A DNA stretch of 17,829 nucleotides. Origin: Alphaproteobacteria bacterium (GTDB lineage: Bacteria; Pseudomonadota; Alphaproteobacteria; Sphingomonadales; SMXR01). The stretch's first letter is position 1. Each line of letters begins with the position of its first letter. Under the pieces are notes generated by a model. The model saw only the letters and a program-made list of their open reading frames with translations. It was not told where the DNA came from and did no database searches. Shown in pieces: positions 1-8,076 of the stretch. The stretch covers positions 1-17,829 of the forward strand of contig SMXR01000045.1 in the NCBI GenBank assembly GCA_004356215.1. The letters are read 5' to 3'. The translations under genes were made by a program, and so were the position numbers.

Positions 1-1
1 C

Positions 2-955
2 AATGGTATCTCAACGTCGCTGCCCGAAGACGTGCAGAGAGAAATGGTTCACTCAATCCCAGGCCTTGAGCGCGCCGAGATACTGCGCCCGGGCTATGCT
101 ATCGAATACGATTATGTGGATGCCAGGGAATTGCGCAATACCCTGGAAACCCGCAGAATACCTGGGCTTTACCTGGCCGGGCAGATCAACGGCACGACCG
201 GGTATGAAGAGGCCGCAGCCCAAGGATTGTGGGCCGGGGCCAACGCCGCCCTAAGCCTGGGCGGGGAGGATGCATCATTCATCCTCGACCGTGCCGACGC
301 TTATATGGGGGTGATGATTGATGACCTGGTGAGCCACGGCGTCAACGAGCCTTACCGGATGTTCACCAGCCGGGCGGAATACCGCTTGCACCTGCGCGCA
401 GATAATGCCGACCGCCGCCTAACCGAAAGAGGCCAGGCTTTGGGTCTGGTCGGCAAAGACCGCTGGGACCAGTATAGTATATATAAAGACTTGCTCGAAA
501 GCGGGCAAAAGACATTGGCCAGGCTGTCACTCACTCCTAACGCAGCTGAAAAGCATGGCCTTAAAATCAACCGCGATGGCATCCGCCGGTCCGGGCTTGC
601 CCTGTTGGCCTACAACACCATTACCTTTGATGACCTTAAGGGGGTCTGGCCCGCCGAGCTGGGCGCCATTTCCCCCCGGGTTCAAGAGCAGCTGGAGATC
701 GATGCCCACTACAGCGCCTATATGGAACGCCAGCACCGGGACATAGCGGCCTTCCGCAAGGACGAAGGTCTAATAATCCCGGAAAACCTCGATTTTTCCT
801 GCATTCCCGGGCTTTCCACAGAACAGGTCGAACGCTTTGAACGGGCCCACCCGGAAACTCTGGGGGCGGCCGCCCGCATTGCCGGGACCACACCCGCGGC
901 TCTGACCGCGCTGCTGGGGTATGTCAAAAGAACGGCCCTCAAGAAGACCGCTTGA
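2..955 (+). CDS. mnmG: MnmG (GidA), tRNA uridine-34 modification enzyme, C-terminal part
   Basis: This is the 3' half of mnmG; the reading frame is open at the left edge, so the start is outside the window. MnmG is an FAD protein that works with MnmE to add carboxymethylaminomethyl to the wobble uridine of certain tRNAs in the cytoplasm. About 317 codons of a protein usually near 620-630 residues are visible. Recognisable stretches are TSLPEDVQ, SIPGLERAEILRPGYAIEYD, GLYLAGQINGTTGYEEAAAQG (FAD/NAD-binding region), PYRMFTSRAEYRLHLRADNA and the C-terminal helical domain with HYSAYMERQ. The TGA stop shares one base with the ATG of rsmG, which suggests translational coupling. Family assignment is very secure; the true start cannot be given. 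The GTG at 32 is an internal codon, not a start. Confidence 0.97.
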   Translation, partial: NGISTSLPEDVQREMVHSIPGLERAEILRPGYAIEYDYVDARELRNTLETRRIPGLYLAGQINGTTGYEEAAAQGLWAGANAALSLGGEDASFILDRADAYMGVMIDDLVSHGVNEPYRMFTSRAEYRLHLRADNADRRLTERGQALGLVGKDRWDQYSIYKDLLESGQKTLARLSLTPNAAEKHGLKINRDGIRRSGLALLAYNTITFDDLKGVWPAELGAISPRVQEQLEIDAHYSAYMERQHRDIAAFRKDEGLIIPENLDFSCIPGLSTEQVERFERAHPETLGAAARIAGTTPAALTALLGYVKRTALKKTA

Positions 956-1587
956 TGTTTGGCCCCGAAGACTTTCTTGAAGCCACAAATGTTTCACGTG
1001 AAACATTGGATAAGTTTAAACGCTATGCCGAGCTGTTGGCCGAGTGGCAGGCAAAGATCAACTTGATCGGCCCGGCAACAGCGGGAGATGTCTGGGGGCG
1101 GCACTTTTTTGATTCAGCCCAGCTTCTGCCCCTGGTATTAAAGAGCACTCCGGGAAGGGGCCCGCGAACCTGGCTTGATATGGGCAGCGGTGCGGGCTTT
1201 CCCGGGCTTGTATTGTCGCTTTTGGGGGAAAACAGCGTCTTTTTGGCTGAGCCCAGCGCCAAAAAGTGCGCTTTTTTGCGCCAGGTCATCCGCGAGACTG
1301 GGGCCCGGGCAAAAATTCTTCAGGCCAAGGTTAAGGATATTGAAACCTTTCCAGTGGATATTGTCACTTCCCGTGCGCTGGCGCCAATTGCCGATTTATT
1401 AGAGTGGGGGGCGCCATATTTACGGGAGGGTGGTGAATTCTGGTTATTAAAGGGAAGCAGTGCAGAAGAAGAGTTGACCTTGGTGAAGAAAAACTGGAAT
1501 ATGACCACGGAGATTTTCCCCAGCAAAACTGATAACGGGGGCAAAATTTTGAGATTTTCGAATATTCGCATGGCGGGAGCCGCCTAA
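955..1587 (+). CDS. rsmG: RsmG (GidB), 16S rRNA 7-methylguanosine methyltransferase
   Basis: RsmG methylates N7 of G527 (E. coli numbering) of 16S rRNA using S-adenosylmethionine. The 210-residue product has the normal length. It shows the N-terminal SRETL motif (residues 14-18), the WQAKINLIGPAT segment, the SAM-binding loop LDMGSGAGFPG (74-84), and later VTSRALAPIADLLEW and WLLKG. The ATG at 955 overlaps the mnmG stop by one base; a TTG one codon earlier is less likely. No strong Shine-Dalgarno is visible, so coupling to mnmG translation is inferred. The codons for NVSRETL contain a perfect parS palindrome, so this stretch is constrained both as protein and as ParB-binding DNA. The mnmG-rsmG-parA-parB order is typical of alphaproteobacteria. 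Confidence 0.97.
   Translation: MFGPEDFLEATNVSRETLDKFKRYAELLAEWQAKINLIGPATAGDVWGRHFFDSAQLLPLVLKSTPGRGPRTWLDMGSGAGFPGLVLSLLGENSVFLAEPSAKKCAFLRQVIRETGARAKILQAKVKDIETFPVDIVTSRALAPIADLLEWGAPYLREGGEFWLLKGSSAEEELTLVKKNWNMTTEIFPSKTDNGGKILRFSNIRMAGAA
988..1007. other. parS: parS centromere site (ParB-binding palindrome) inside rsmG
   Basis: The 16-bp core TGTTTCACGTGAAACA (990-1005) equals the consensus bacterial parS site. The perfect palindrome extends to 20 bp, AATGTTTCACGTGAAACATT. It sits in the coding region of rsmG and encodes NVSRETL, about 0.63 kb upstream of parA and 1.45 kb upstream of parB. A perfect 20-bp palindrome is not expected by chance in a window of this size. ParB would load here and spread over the neighbouring DNA; ParA would then move the origin region. 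I saw no second site of this kind in the window. Confidence 0.93.
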
Positions 1588-1632
1588 GGTGGGCGAAAGA
1601 CATGAACCAAAGGTTTTAGGAGAGGCTATCCC

Positions 1633-2415
1633 ATGCCATGCAAGATCATAGCCATTGCCAACCAAAAAGGCGGGGTCGGCAAAACCACAACAGCAATAAA
1701 CCTTGCCACCGCCATCGCTGCGGTTAAGAAAAAGGTTGTTTTGATTGACCTTGACCCGCAGGGGAACGCCAGCACCGGCATGGGTATAGACCCCAGCGAG
1801 CGGGATATCACCATATATGAGGTTATTTCCGGGGAAGCGACCCTGGATAAGGCGATCGTCAAGACCGAAGTTCCGGGTTTGGGGCTGGTTCCGGCAACCG
1901 TTGACCTTTCTGGCGCTGAAATTGAGTTGATTGATCACGAAGACCGCACTTTTCAGTTGCGTCACGCCATTTCCAAATCCAAGGCCTTTAAGAAAAGCGA
2001 CTTTATTATAATAGATTGCCCGCCATCGCTGTCGCTTCTAACCTTGAATGCGCTGGTGGCGGCAACATCGGTTCTGGTTCCCCTGCAATGTGAGTTTTTT
2101 GCCCTAGAAGGCCTAAGTTCACTTTTAAAGATAATAGAGCGGGTCAAAGCCAACTTTAATCCTGCGCTAGAGATCCACGGCATAGTTTTGACCATGTTTG
2201 ATACCCGCAATAACCTTTCGAGACAGGTTGCGGATGATGTCAGGAGTTATTTGGGCGCAAAAGTGTTTGATACGATGATCCCAAGGAATGTCCGGATGTC
2301 GGAAGCGCCCAGTCACGGAAAACCTTCACTATTATATGATTTTAACTGTGCTGGCAGCCAGGCCTATATTAAATTGGCGCTGGAATTGCTGGAAAGAGAA
2401 AAAACCGCGGCCTAA
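1633..2415 (+). CDS. parA: ParA, chromosome-partitioning ATPase
   Basis: ParA is a P-loop ATPase that binds DNA non-specifically in its ATP form and moves ParB-parS complexes, so segregating the origin. The 260-residue product begins MPCKIIAIANQKGGVGKTTT, with the deviant Walker A motif KGGVGKTT at residues 12-19. It continues with VVLIDLDPQGNASTG, FIIIDCPPSLSLLTLNAL (Walker B region) and PRNVRMSEAPSHGKP, all classic for chromosomal ParA/Soj. It lacks the N-terminal helix-turn-helix extension found in some plasmid ParA proteins. The start has a good ribosome-binding site, AGGAG at 1619-1623. It lies 45 bases after rsmG and 35-44 bases before parB, consistent with one operon. Confidence 0.97.
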   Translation: MPCKIIAIANQKGGVGKTTTAINLATAIAAVKKKVVLIDLDPQGNASTGMGIDPSERDITIYEVISGEATLDKAIVKTEVPGLGLVPATVDLSGAEIELIDHEDRTFQLRHAISKSKAFKKSDFIIIDCPPSLSLLTLNALVAATSVLVPLQCEFFALEGLSSLLKIIERVKANFNPALEIHGIVLTMFDTRNNLSRQVADDVRSYLGAKVFDTMIPRNVRMSEAPSHGKPSLLYDFNCAGSQAYIKLALELLEREKTAA

Positions 2416-2459
2416 ATCAGTTGTTAACCAATTTGTGGCACGCATGAGGCATGACAAGA

Positions 2460-3395
2460 ATGGCAGCAAAGAAGAAAAATCTAGGAAGAGGGCTTTCGGC
2501 CCTTATGGGCGACGATTCTAAACCGGCGATGACCGCTGGCGTGTATCCGGAGCCGAAACCTGTCGCGCCGGCCCTTAAAGTGGCCGCGGAAAAGGGTGCC
2601 CAGACCCTGCCGATTGGCAACCTGATCCCGACCCCGCTGCAACCAAGGCGGATTTTCAGGGATGAACAGATAAAAGAGCTGGCGGAATCATTAAAAGGCG
2701 CTGGTTTACTGCAGCCTATACTGGTGCGCCCAGGCCAAAAGAAAGATACCTACGAGATTGTTGCCGGCGAACGCCGCTGGCGTGCGGCTCAAAAAGCCGG
2801 CTTGCACGATATTCCGGTCCTGATCCGTAAAATGAGTAATGAACAGGTCTTGCAAGCGGCCATTATCGAAAATGTTCAGCGCGAAGACCTGACCCCGATT
2901 GAAGAAGCGCAAGGATACAGCCGTTTAATCAACGATTTTGGCCATAAACAAGAGGACGTGGCCGGTCTGGTGGGAAAAAGCCGTAGTCATGTCTCTAATA
3001 TGATCCGTTTGTTGACACTGCCCAAAGAAGTTATCAATTTTTTGGAAGAGGGAAAGCTTACCCGGGGACATGCCCGGGCGCTTATTGGTTCAAAAGATCC
3101 CTCGGCGCTTGCTAAAAAGATTGTCGATGAGGGCTGGAACGTTCGCGATATCGAAGGTGTGGTCACCGAACAAAAGACTCCGGGGAAGGCCGCCGCCAAA
3201 GGAAAACCCCCGAAAAGCACAGATACCCTGGCGCTGGAAAAAACAATTTCCCAGGCGGTTGGCTTGAAAGTTGATATCCAGCACAAGGGCAAGGGCGGCA
3301 AAATGGTCCTCCACTATAAAACCCTGGATCAGCTGGATGATCTTTGCAAACGGCTTGGCAAAACACCGGAAAAAGCACCGGCTAAAAAAGAATAA
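2460..3395 (+). CDS. parB: ParB, CTP-dependent parS-binding partition protein
   Basis: ParB binds parS, uses CTP to clamp and slide on DNA, and stimulates ParA. The 311-residue product (from ATG 2460) has the N-terminal ParA-activating motif LGRGLSALMG (residues 8-17). It also has the CTP-binding box GERRWRA (103-109), ENVQREDLTPIEEA (137-150), a helix-turn-helix with VGKSRSHVSNMIRLLTLP (171-188), TRGHARAL, a Lys/Pro-rich linker around 240-253 and a C-terminal dimerisation region. Two starts are possible, ATG 2451 and ATG 2460. GAGG at 2446-2449 is one base from the first but ten from the second, so I chose 2460; using 2451 adds MTR. The gene runs convergently into holA with a 19-base gap. 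The cognate site is the parS inside rsmG. Confidence 0.96.
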   Translation: MAAKKKNLGRGLSALMGDDSKPAMTAGVYPEPKPVAPALKVAAEKGAQTLPIGNLIPTPLQPRRIFRDEQIKELAESLKGAGLLQPILVRPGQKKDTYEIVAGERRWRAAQKAGLHDIPVLIRKMSNEQVLQAAIIENVQREDLTPIEEAQGYSRLINDFGHKQEDVAGLVGKSRSHVSNMIRLLTLPKEVINFLEEGKLTRGHARALIGSKDPSALAKKIVDEGWNVRDIEGVVTEQKTPGKAAAKGKPPKSTDTLALEKTISQAVGLKVDIQHKGKGGKMVLHYKTLDQLDDLCKRLGKTPEKAPAKKE

Positions 3396-3414
3396 TTCAT
3401 TTCAATTTTGGCGG

Positions 3415-4446
3415 TTATTGACTGGCCCGGCAAATGTCGAGGCAAGTTTTGCTTGCGATGGTAAAATCAGGGCTGCCGGTGGTTTTGCACGCCACTTCAG
3501 CGCGGACGGAGTAATCTAGCGCTGAAATCAACTGTTTTTTAGGCCATTTCCTGACCTGGGCAATAAAAATATCGCGATCCTGGAAAAAAAGCGGCGGCCG
3601 CAGCGCTTTTACCGCCTCATTGACGGGGGTCCCTTCATCCACCAGGCCGCGCACCAGATCCAATTGCTGAAGCCGCGCCTGAAGCGTGCGCAAAATCTCA
3701 ATTGAATTTATACCTTCAATTTCGGCCTTGTCCAAAAGGCCGGCGAGGCGTTTTGGGTTTGCCCCGGTTGCCGCGCTGGCGATATCACCCAGCGTTAGCG
3801 CCGAAGCGTCGCTGGTCAGGTTTTTTGCGTCCTCTAGGGTTAGAGTTTTTGCACTTCCACCCTTCCCGGCACCAAGGAAAAGTGTAATTTTTTCAAGTTC
3901 TGTGCGGGTTACAAGCCGGTCGCTGCCAAGGTTTTGCGTCAAAAAGGCCACCACTTCCCGTCCCGCGGCGATATTATAAGTGCGAAAATGACTGGAAATC
4001 ATCGATGCCAGGCTTTCCTGGGTATCGGGATAGCAGGCAACGGCCAAAACACTGGCTTCTTTTTCGAACAATTTGCGTAACGACGATCGCGGGCCCAAAT
4101 CCCCGGCCGATACCAGCAAGAGGGCATCGCCGGTCTTGGCTGCAAGGGCGTTTTTGATGGCGTTGGTCTCCTTATCGCCAGCACCATCAAGGCAAACCAG
4201 GCGCCGCCCCCCGGTCATCGAAACCGCCCCCATTTCATCTGCAATCAGGGCGGTGTCTTCCTTGATTTCTGCGGGGGTTAGCACCCTGATGGCGAAGGGA
4301 TCGCTGGCATCCGGGACAATTTGCCGGGCAAAAATGTCGCGACGTTCACGGATCAGGCCGCTATCCTTGCCAAAAACCAAAACCGCCTTAAATTTGGCAT
4401 CGAGGGCGGAAAGATGTGAATTTATGTCTCGAGGGGACGCTTTCAC
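3415..4446 (-). CDS. holA: DNA polymerase III delta subunit (clamp loader)
   Basis: HolA opens the beta sliding clamp as part of the clamp-loader complex. The 343-residue product has the normal family length. It shows the N-terminal DNA_pol3_delta features: KAVLVFGKDSGLIRERRDIFARQ (about residues 18-40), RLVCLDGAGDKETNAIKNAL, and LLLVSAGDLGPRSSLRKLFEKE. In the C-terminal half are VVAFLTQNLGSDRLVTRTELEK, LFFQDRDIFIAQVRKWP and a final helical domain. Low overall conservation is usual for this subunit, so the assignment rests on these motifs and on synteny. It is the last gene of a minus-strand unit leuS-lptE-holA, 18 bases downstream of lptE. No intrinsic terminator is obvious in the 19 bases shared with the convergent parB end. 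Confidence 0.93.
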   Translation of the reverse strand: MKASPRDINSHLSALDAKFKAVLVFGKDSGLIRERRDIFARQIVPDASDPFAIRVLTPAEIKEDTALIADEMGAVSMTGGRRLVCLDGAGDKETNAIKNALAAKTGDALLLVSAGDLGPRSSLRKLFEKEASVLAVACYPDTQESLASMISSHFRTYNIAAGREVVAFLTQNLGSDRLVTRTELEKITLFLGAGKGGSAKTLTLEDAKNLTSDASALTLGDIASAATGANPKRLAGLLDKAEIEGINSIEILRTLQARLQQLDLVRGLVDEGTPVNEAVKALRPPLFFQDRDIFIAQVRKWPKKQLISALDYSVRAEVACKTTGSPDFTIASKTCLDICRASQ

Positions 4447-4464
4447 TGCAAAATCCCTAAAATT

Positions 4465-4971
4465 TTATTCTTTTGACTTGAAAAACAGGCCTAAACGGGC
4501 AGTAACCAGTTCAGAAACCTGTAATGCCGTCCGTGCTTCGGCATCCTGTTCGGCGCTAAAGTTGGCAAAATCAGATTGCACCACATCGTAGGAATGGACC
4601 GACCGCACCAGGCCTTCAAACACCACTTTTCCAGAAATTACGTCTATTAGTTGAAAATTGGCTTCCAATATAAAACTATTACGGGTAATTGATTCGTCTG
4701 AACGAAAGCCAAACCCCTCGTTTTCCTGCTCAAGCGCAATCTGTAAAATAAAATCCGGATTTGCCGGGCCACCATACGGATTTATACGGTCAAGGAGATG
4801 ATTTCGGACAATTTGGCCAAGCCGGTCAGGAATTGGCGCCACATTAACACCGGAAAAAGTGTCCTGGAGCGCCTGGTTTGTGCCGTTTTTAGCGTACATG
4901 GGCGTAAACCCACAGGCGGAGAGGGCAAATAAGCCCAAGACAAGCACTAAAAATTTAAGAGGTTTGATCAT
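4465..4971 (-). CDS. lptE: LptE, LPS-assembly outer-membrane lipoprotein
   Basis: LptE plugs the LptD barrel and helps deliver lipopolysaccharide to the cell surface. The 168-residue product has a lipoprotein signal peptide, MIKPLKFLVLVLGLFALSAC, with lipobox LSAC and lipidated Cys20. The mature start CGFTPMYA is typical of alphaproteobacterial LptE. The rest of the protein diverges quickly, with predicted strands such as FILEANFQLIDVISGKVVFEG, as is normal for the family. Its ATG overlaps the leuS stop by four bases (ATGA arrangement), indicating tight co-translation with leuS; holA follows 18 bases later. The leuS-lptE-holA order is a recurrent alphaproteobacterial arrangement and supports the call. 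Confidence 0.93.
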   Translation of the reverse strand: MIKPLKFLVLVLGLFALSACGFTPMYAKNGTNQALQDTFSGVNVAPIPDRLGQIVRNHLLDRINPYGGPANPDFILQIALEQENEGFGFRSDESITRNSFILEANFQLIDVISGKVVFEGLVRSVHSYDVVQSDFANFSAEQDAEARTALQVSELVTARLGLFFKSKE

Positions 4972-7532
4972 CCTATAACGATATTGACGATTTTGCCCGG
5001 AACGACAATGACTTTTTTAATTTCTTTATCACCAATCGCCCTTTGTACTTTTTCAGATGCCAAGGCCTTTTTTTCAAGGCCTGATTTATCGGTATTTGGG
5101 GGAATTTCAAGGGTATCACGAAGCTTTCCCATAACCTGAAGGGCGATGGTAATGGTCTCGTCGCTTAAAAATTCTTTTTCCACCTCAGGCCAAGGGGCGT
5201 CGGCAAGAAGGGTCTTGTGCCCCAGTTTTTGCCAGATTTCTTCGGCCAAGTGCGGCATCATTGGCCCCAAAAGCCGGATAAGCGTCAATAATGCCTGGCG
5301 AAAAGCCCAGGATTTCCGGGACTTTTCGTCAATTCCGGAAAGGCCGTTTACAAATTCATAGAGCCGGGCTACCGCCTTGTTATAATGAAACGCTTCGATA
5401 TCTTTCGATACCCCGGCGATGGTTTTGTGGGTCAGGGTAAGAAGTTTTATTTCCTCCTTGGAGAACCTATCAGGCCGGGTGGTGGGTGCGGAAACCAGGG
5501 CAGGAAGGCTGTCATTGGCCAGCCGCCATACTTTTTGCACAAATCGCCACGCCCCCTCGATCCCGGCATCGGTCCACAGCAGGTCCCGTCCCGGCGGGCT
5601 GTCGGAAATCATAAACCAGCGAGCGGTATCGGCTCCGAATTGTTCAATAATATCATCCGGATCAACAACATTGTTTTTGGATTTGCTCATTTTTTCATAG
5701 CGGCCCTCGGTCACGCTAAGGCCGGTGTCAATTCGCACAAAAGTGCCATCTTTTTTCGTTTTGACATTGTCCGGCAACACCCAGACCCCTTCGGAATCCT
5801 GATACGTCATATGATTAACCATGCCTTGGGTGAAAAGCCCGGTAAAAGGCTCGTCAACATCAAGCTGGCCCAGTTTTTTCAGTACCCGGGTGAAAAAGCG
5901 GGCGTACAGCAAATGCAAAATGGCATGTTCAATGCCGCCAATATACTGATCAATCGGCAGCCAGTAATTTGCGGCGCTCTTTTCAATCGGGTCTTTGGCA
6001 TTTGGGGCGGTAAAGCGGGCAAAATACCAGGCAGAATCGACAAACGTGTCGAGCGTATCGGTTTCCCGCACAGCATCTTCACCGCACCCCGGACATTTCA
6101 CATGTTTCCAGGTTGGGTGATGGTCGAGCGGGTTGCCGGGTTTGTCAAAGGCAACATCCTCGGGCAATTTTACCGGCAAATCCGATTTGGGCACCGGGAC
6201 GTGGCCGCACGTTTCACAATGAATAAAGGGAATTGGGCAGCCCCAATAGCGCTGGCGCGAGACCCCCCAATCGCGCAATCGATAAACAACCTCGCTCTTG
6301 CCAGTGCCTGCGGATTCAAGATGTTCGATGATGCGTTTAAGCGCCTCATCCGTCGAAAGTCCGTTCAAAAATTCTGAATTTATCATGGTTCCTGGCCCGG
6401 TATAGGCCTCGGTTCCGATTTCAAAGACGGCTTCATCCTCACCTTCGGGCAAAACCACCGCCGGGGTCGACAATTTATATTTTCGGGCAAAGTCGAGGTC
6501 GCGCTGGTCCGCTGATGGGCACCCGAAAATCGCACCGGCGCCATATTCCATCAAGACAAAGTTGGCCACATATAGAGGCAGCTCACGCCCGTCACCAACC
6601 GGCAAACGCACCTTAATGCCCGTGTCAAACCCCAGCTTTTCTGCGGTTTCTATTGCTTCTGCGCTGGTCCCGAGCTTACGGCATTTCTCCTGAAACGCCC
6701 GAAGTTCGGAATTGTCTTTGGCCAATTCCTCGGTTAAGGGGTGGTCGGCGGAAAGGGCACAAAAAGAAGCACCAAACAAGGTATCCGGGCGGGTGGTAAA
6801 AACCTCCAAAGGCTGATCGCGGCCATCAATCTGAAAATTCACTCGGGCACCTTTGGATCGGCCGATCCAATTTTCCTGCATCAGGCGCACTTTATCCGGC
6901 CAGCGATCCATTTTTGCCAAGGTATCCAGCAATTCTTCCGAATAGTCCGTGATTTTTAAAAACCATTGAGCCAGTTTGCGGCGCTCAACCGGAACACCAG
7001 AACGCCAGCCGCGGCCATTGATAACCTGTTCGTTGGCGAGGACGGTATTTTCCTCCGGATCCCAGTTGACCCAGGCTTCTTTGCGGTAAGCCAGACCATT
7101 TTCATAAAAATCAAGGAATAGGGCCTGTTGCTGTCCGTAATATTCGGGGTCGCAGGTGGCGAATTCTCGGGACCAATCTAACGCCAGGCCAATTTTCTTT
7201 AATTGGTCGCGCATGGCGGCAATATTTTCATGGGTCCACTTGGCGGGGTGAATCTTTTTTTGAAACGCTGCGTTTTCAGCGGGCAATCCGAAACCATCCC
7301 AGCCCATTGGGTGCAACACATTAAAACCCTTGGCGCGTTTGTAGCGGGCGATGACATCACCAAGGGTATAATTCCGGACATGGCCCATGTGAATCCGGCC
7401 GCTGGGATAAGGAAACATTTCAAGGATATAGTATTTGGGCTTTTTATCTCCCATATTGGCTTCAAAAACCTTGCGCTCGGCCCAGATTTTTTGCCACTTT
7501 TTCTCGACTGTTTTTGCGTTATAGCGGGCCAT
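4968..7532 (-). CDS. leuS: Leucyl-tRNA synthetase
   Basis: LeuS charges tRNA-Leu with leucine in the cytoplasm and edits mischarged products. The 854-residue class I synthetase has the HIGH-type motif HMGH (residues 48-51, in PYPSGRIHMGH). The CP1 editing domain carries TTRPDT (246-251) and YGAGAIFGCPSADQRD (330-345). Two CxxC pairs, CETC (439-442) and CPGC (480-483), form a likely zinc site, and KMSKS is at 614-618. The ATG at 7532 is preceded by AAGGAAGG, a strong ribosome-binding site. lptE overlaps its stop by four bases. The editing segment differs from the commoner GTGA...AHDQRD at two positions, while the key Asp (342) is kept. A terminator separates it from the upstream DUF3576 gene, so leuS probably has its own promoter in 7533-7590. 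Confidence 0.98.
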   Translation of the reverse strand: MARYNAKTVEKKWQKIWAERKVFEANMGDKKPKYYILEMFPYPSGRIHMGHVRNYTLGDVIARYKRAKGFNVLHPMGWDGFGLPAENAAFQKKIHPAKWTHENIAAMRDQLKKIGLALDWSREFATCDPEYYGQQQALFLDFYENGLAYRKEAWVNWDPEENTVLANEQVINGRGWRSGVPVERRKLAQWFLKITDYSEELLDTLAKMDRWPDKVRLMQENWIGRSKGARVNFQIDGRDQPLEVFTTRPDTLFGASFCALSADHPLTEELAKDNSELRAFQEKCRKLGTSAEAIETAEKLGFDTGIKVRLPVGDGRELPLYVANFVLMEYGAGAIFGCPSADQRDLDFARKYKLSTPAVVLPEGEDEAVFEIGTEAYTGPGTMINSEFLNGLSTDEALKRIIEHLESAGTGKSEVVYRLRDWGVSRQRYWGCPIPFIHCETCGHVPVPKSDLPVKLPEDVAFDKPGNPLDHHPTWKHVKCPGCGEDAVRETDTLDTFVDSAWYFARFTAPNAKDPIEKSAANYWLPIDQYIGGIEHAILHLLYARFFTRVLKKLGQLDVDEPFTGLFTQGMVNHMTYQDSEGVWVLPDNVKTKKDGTFVRIDTGLSVTEGRYEKMSKSKNNVVDPDDIIEQFGADTARWFMISDSPPGRDLLWTDAGIEGAWRFVQKVWRLANDSLPALVSAPTTRPDRFSKEEIKLLTLTHKTIAGVSKDIEAFHYNKAVARLYEFVNGLSGIDEKSRKSWAFRQALLTLIRLLGPMMPHLAEEIWQKLGHKTLLADAPWPEVEKEFLSDETITIALQVMGKLRDTLEIPPNTDKSGLEKKALASEKVQRAIGDKEIKKVIVVPGKIVNIVIG

Positions 7533-7581
7533 ATACCTTCCTTAGCATTAATTCTTCTTAATTGATCCCCGGACCCTGTTC

Positions 7582-7611
7582 AAATAAAAAGGCCGGAAAA
7601 ACCGGCCCTTT
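7582..7611 (-). terminator. Rho-independent terminator after the DUF3576 lipoprotein gene
   Basis: GGCCGG (7591-7596) and CCGGCC (7602-7607) form a 6-bp GC stem around a 5-base loop. Read on the minus strand, the stem is followed directly by TTTTTATTT (complement of 7582-7590), a good U-tract. It lies about 22 bases beyond the stop of the minus-strand gene at 7633-8076 and before leuS, so the two genes are probably transcribed separately. The plus-strand side has only CTTTT, so minus is the better orientation. Confidence 0.8.
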
Positions 7612-7632
7612 TCATGAAAAGCACTGATCTGG

Positions 7633-8076
7633 TCACTGGCTATCAATTTTTTGAATCCAAAGGATCCGCGCCCGGGTCAAAATCGTGTCTTCAATTTTCT
7701 TTTCTGTGCCGGCCTGTACCGGGGCAGTAACCCAAACGCCATCCTGCAATTCCTGACGAATAATTTTTACCCGAAGGGCATCGGCGCGAAGCCGCATATC
7801 GGAAATAAGGACATTGATCTTAAGCCGCTCATAGGGGGCAGCGGGATCGCTGAACCAGTCGGTCATGATAATGCCGGAAGCGGGGTTGGCTTCAAGCAGG
7901 GGCAGGGCTTCAAGCGAATCTAGCGAAGAACGCCAAAGATAACCGTTCACACCTATCGCTTGGCTCATGTTTTCTTTTATTTTTGTCTGCTGCCGGCGCT
8001 CTTTATTAAAAATACCGCAGCCGCTCAACAAGAACACCAGTGTGAGGGCCCCAATAAATAAGCGTTTTTTATTCAT
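7633..8076 (-). CDS. DUF3576-family lipoprotein
   Basis: The 147-residue product has a lipoprotein signal peptide, MNKKRLFIGALTLVFLLSGC, with lipobox LSGC and Cys20. The mature part contains GVNGYLWRSSLDSLEALPLL, GIIMTDWFSDPAAPYERLKI and DTILTRARILWI. These match my memory of the alphaproteobacterial DUF3576 family, which has no established function and often lies just upstream of leuS. It is probably anchored to a membrane facing the periplasm. A putative AAGGA ribosome-binding site lies about a dozen bases before the ATG. An intrinsic terminator follows the gene. A possible short upstream ORF ends two bases before its start (see the gap entry at 8077-8412). Confidence 0.88.
   Translation of the reverse strand: MNKKRLFIGALTLVFLLSGCGIFNKERRQQTKIKENMSQAIGVNGYLWRSSLDSLEALPLLEANPASGIIMTDWFSDPAAPYERLKINVLISDMRLRADALRVKIIRQELQDGVWVTAPVQAGTEKKIEDTILTRARILWIQKIDSQ

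Noticed and set aside
1559..1568. Palindrome CGAATATTCG near the end of rsmG, about 65 bases before parA
   Set aside because: Ten-base palindromes are expected many times by chance in a window of this length, and it matches no known operator.
6208..6226. Half-match to parS (GTTTCAC) opposite leuS
   Set aside because: Only one arm matches; the second half lacks the inverted GTGAAAC sequence.
5385..6377. Long plus-strand open frame of 330 codons opposite leuS
   Set aside because: It lies fully antisense to an unmistakable leuS and has no domain motif or protein-like composition; it is a shadow of leuS codon bias.
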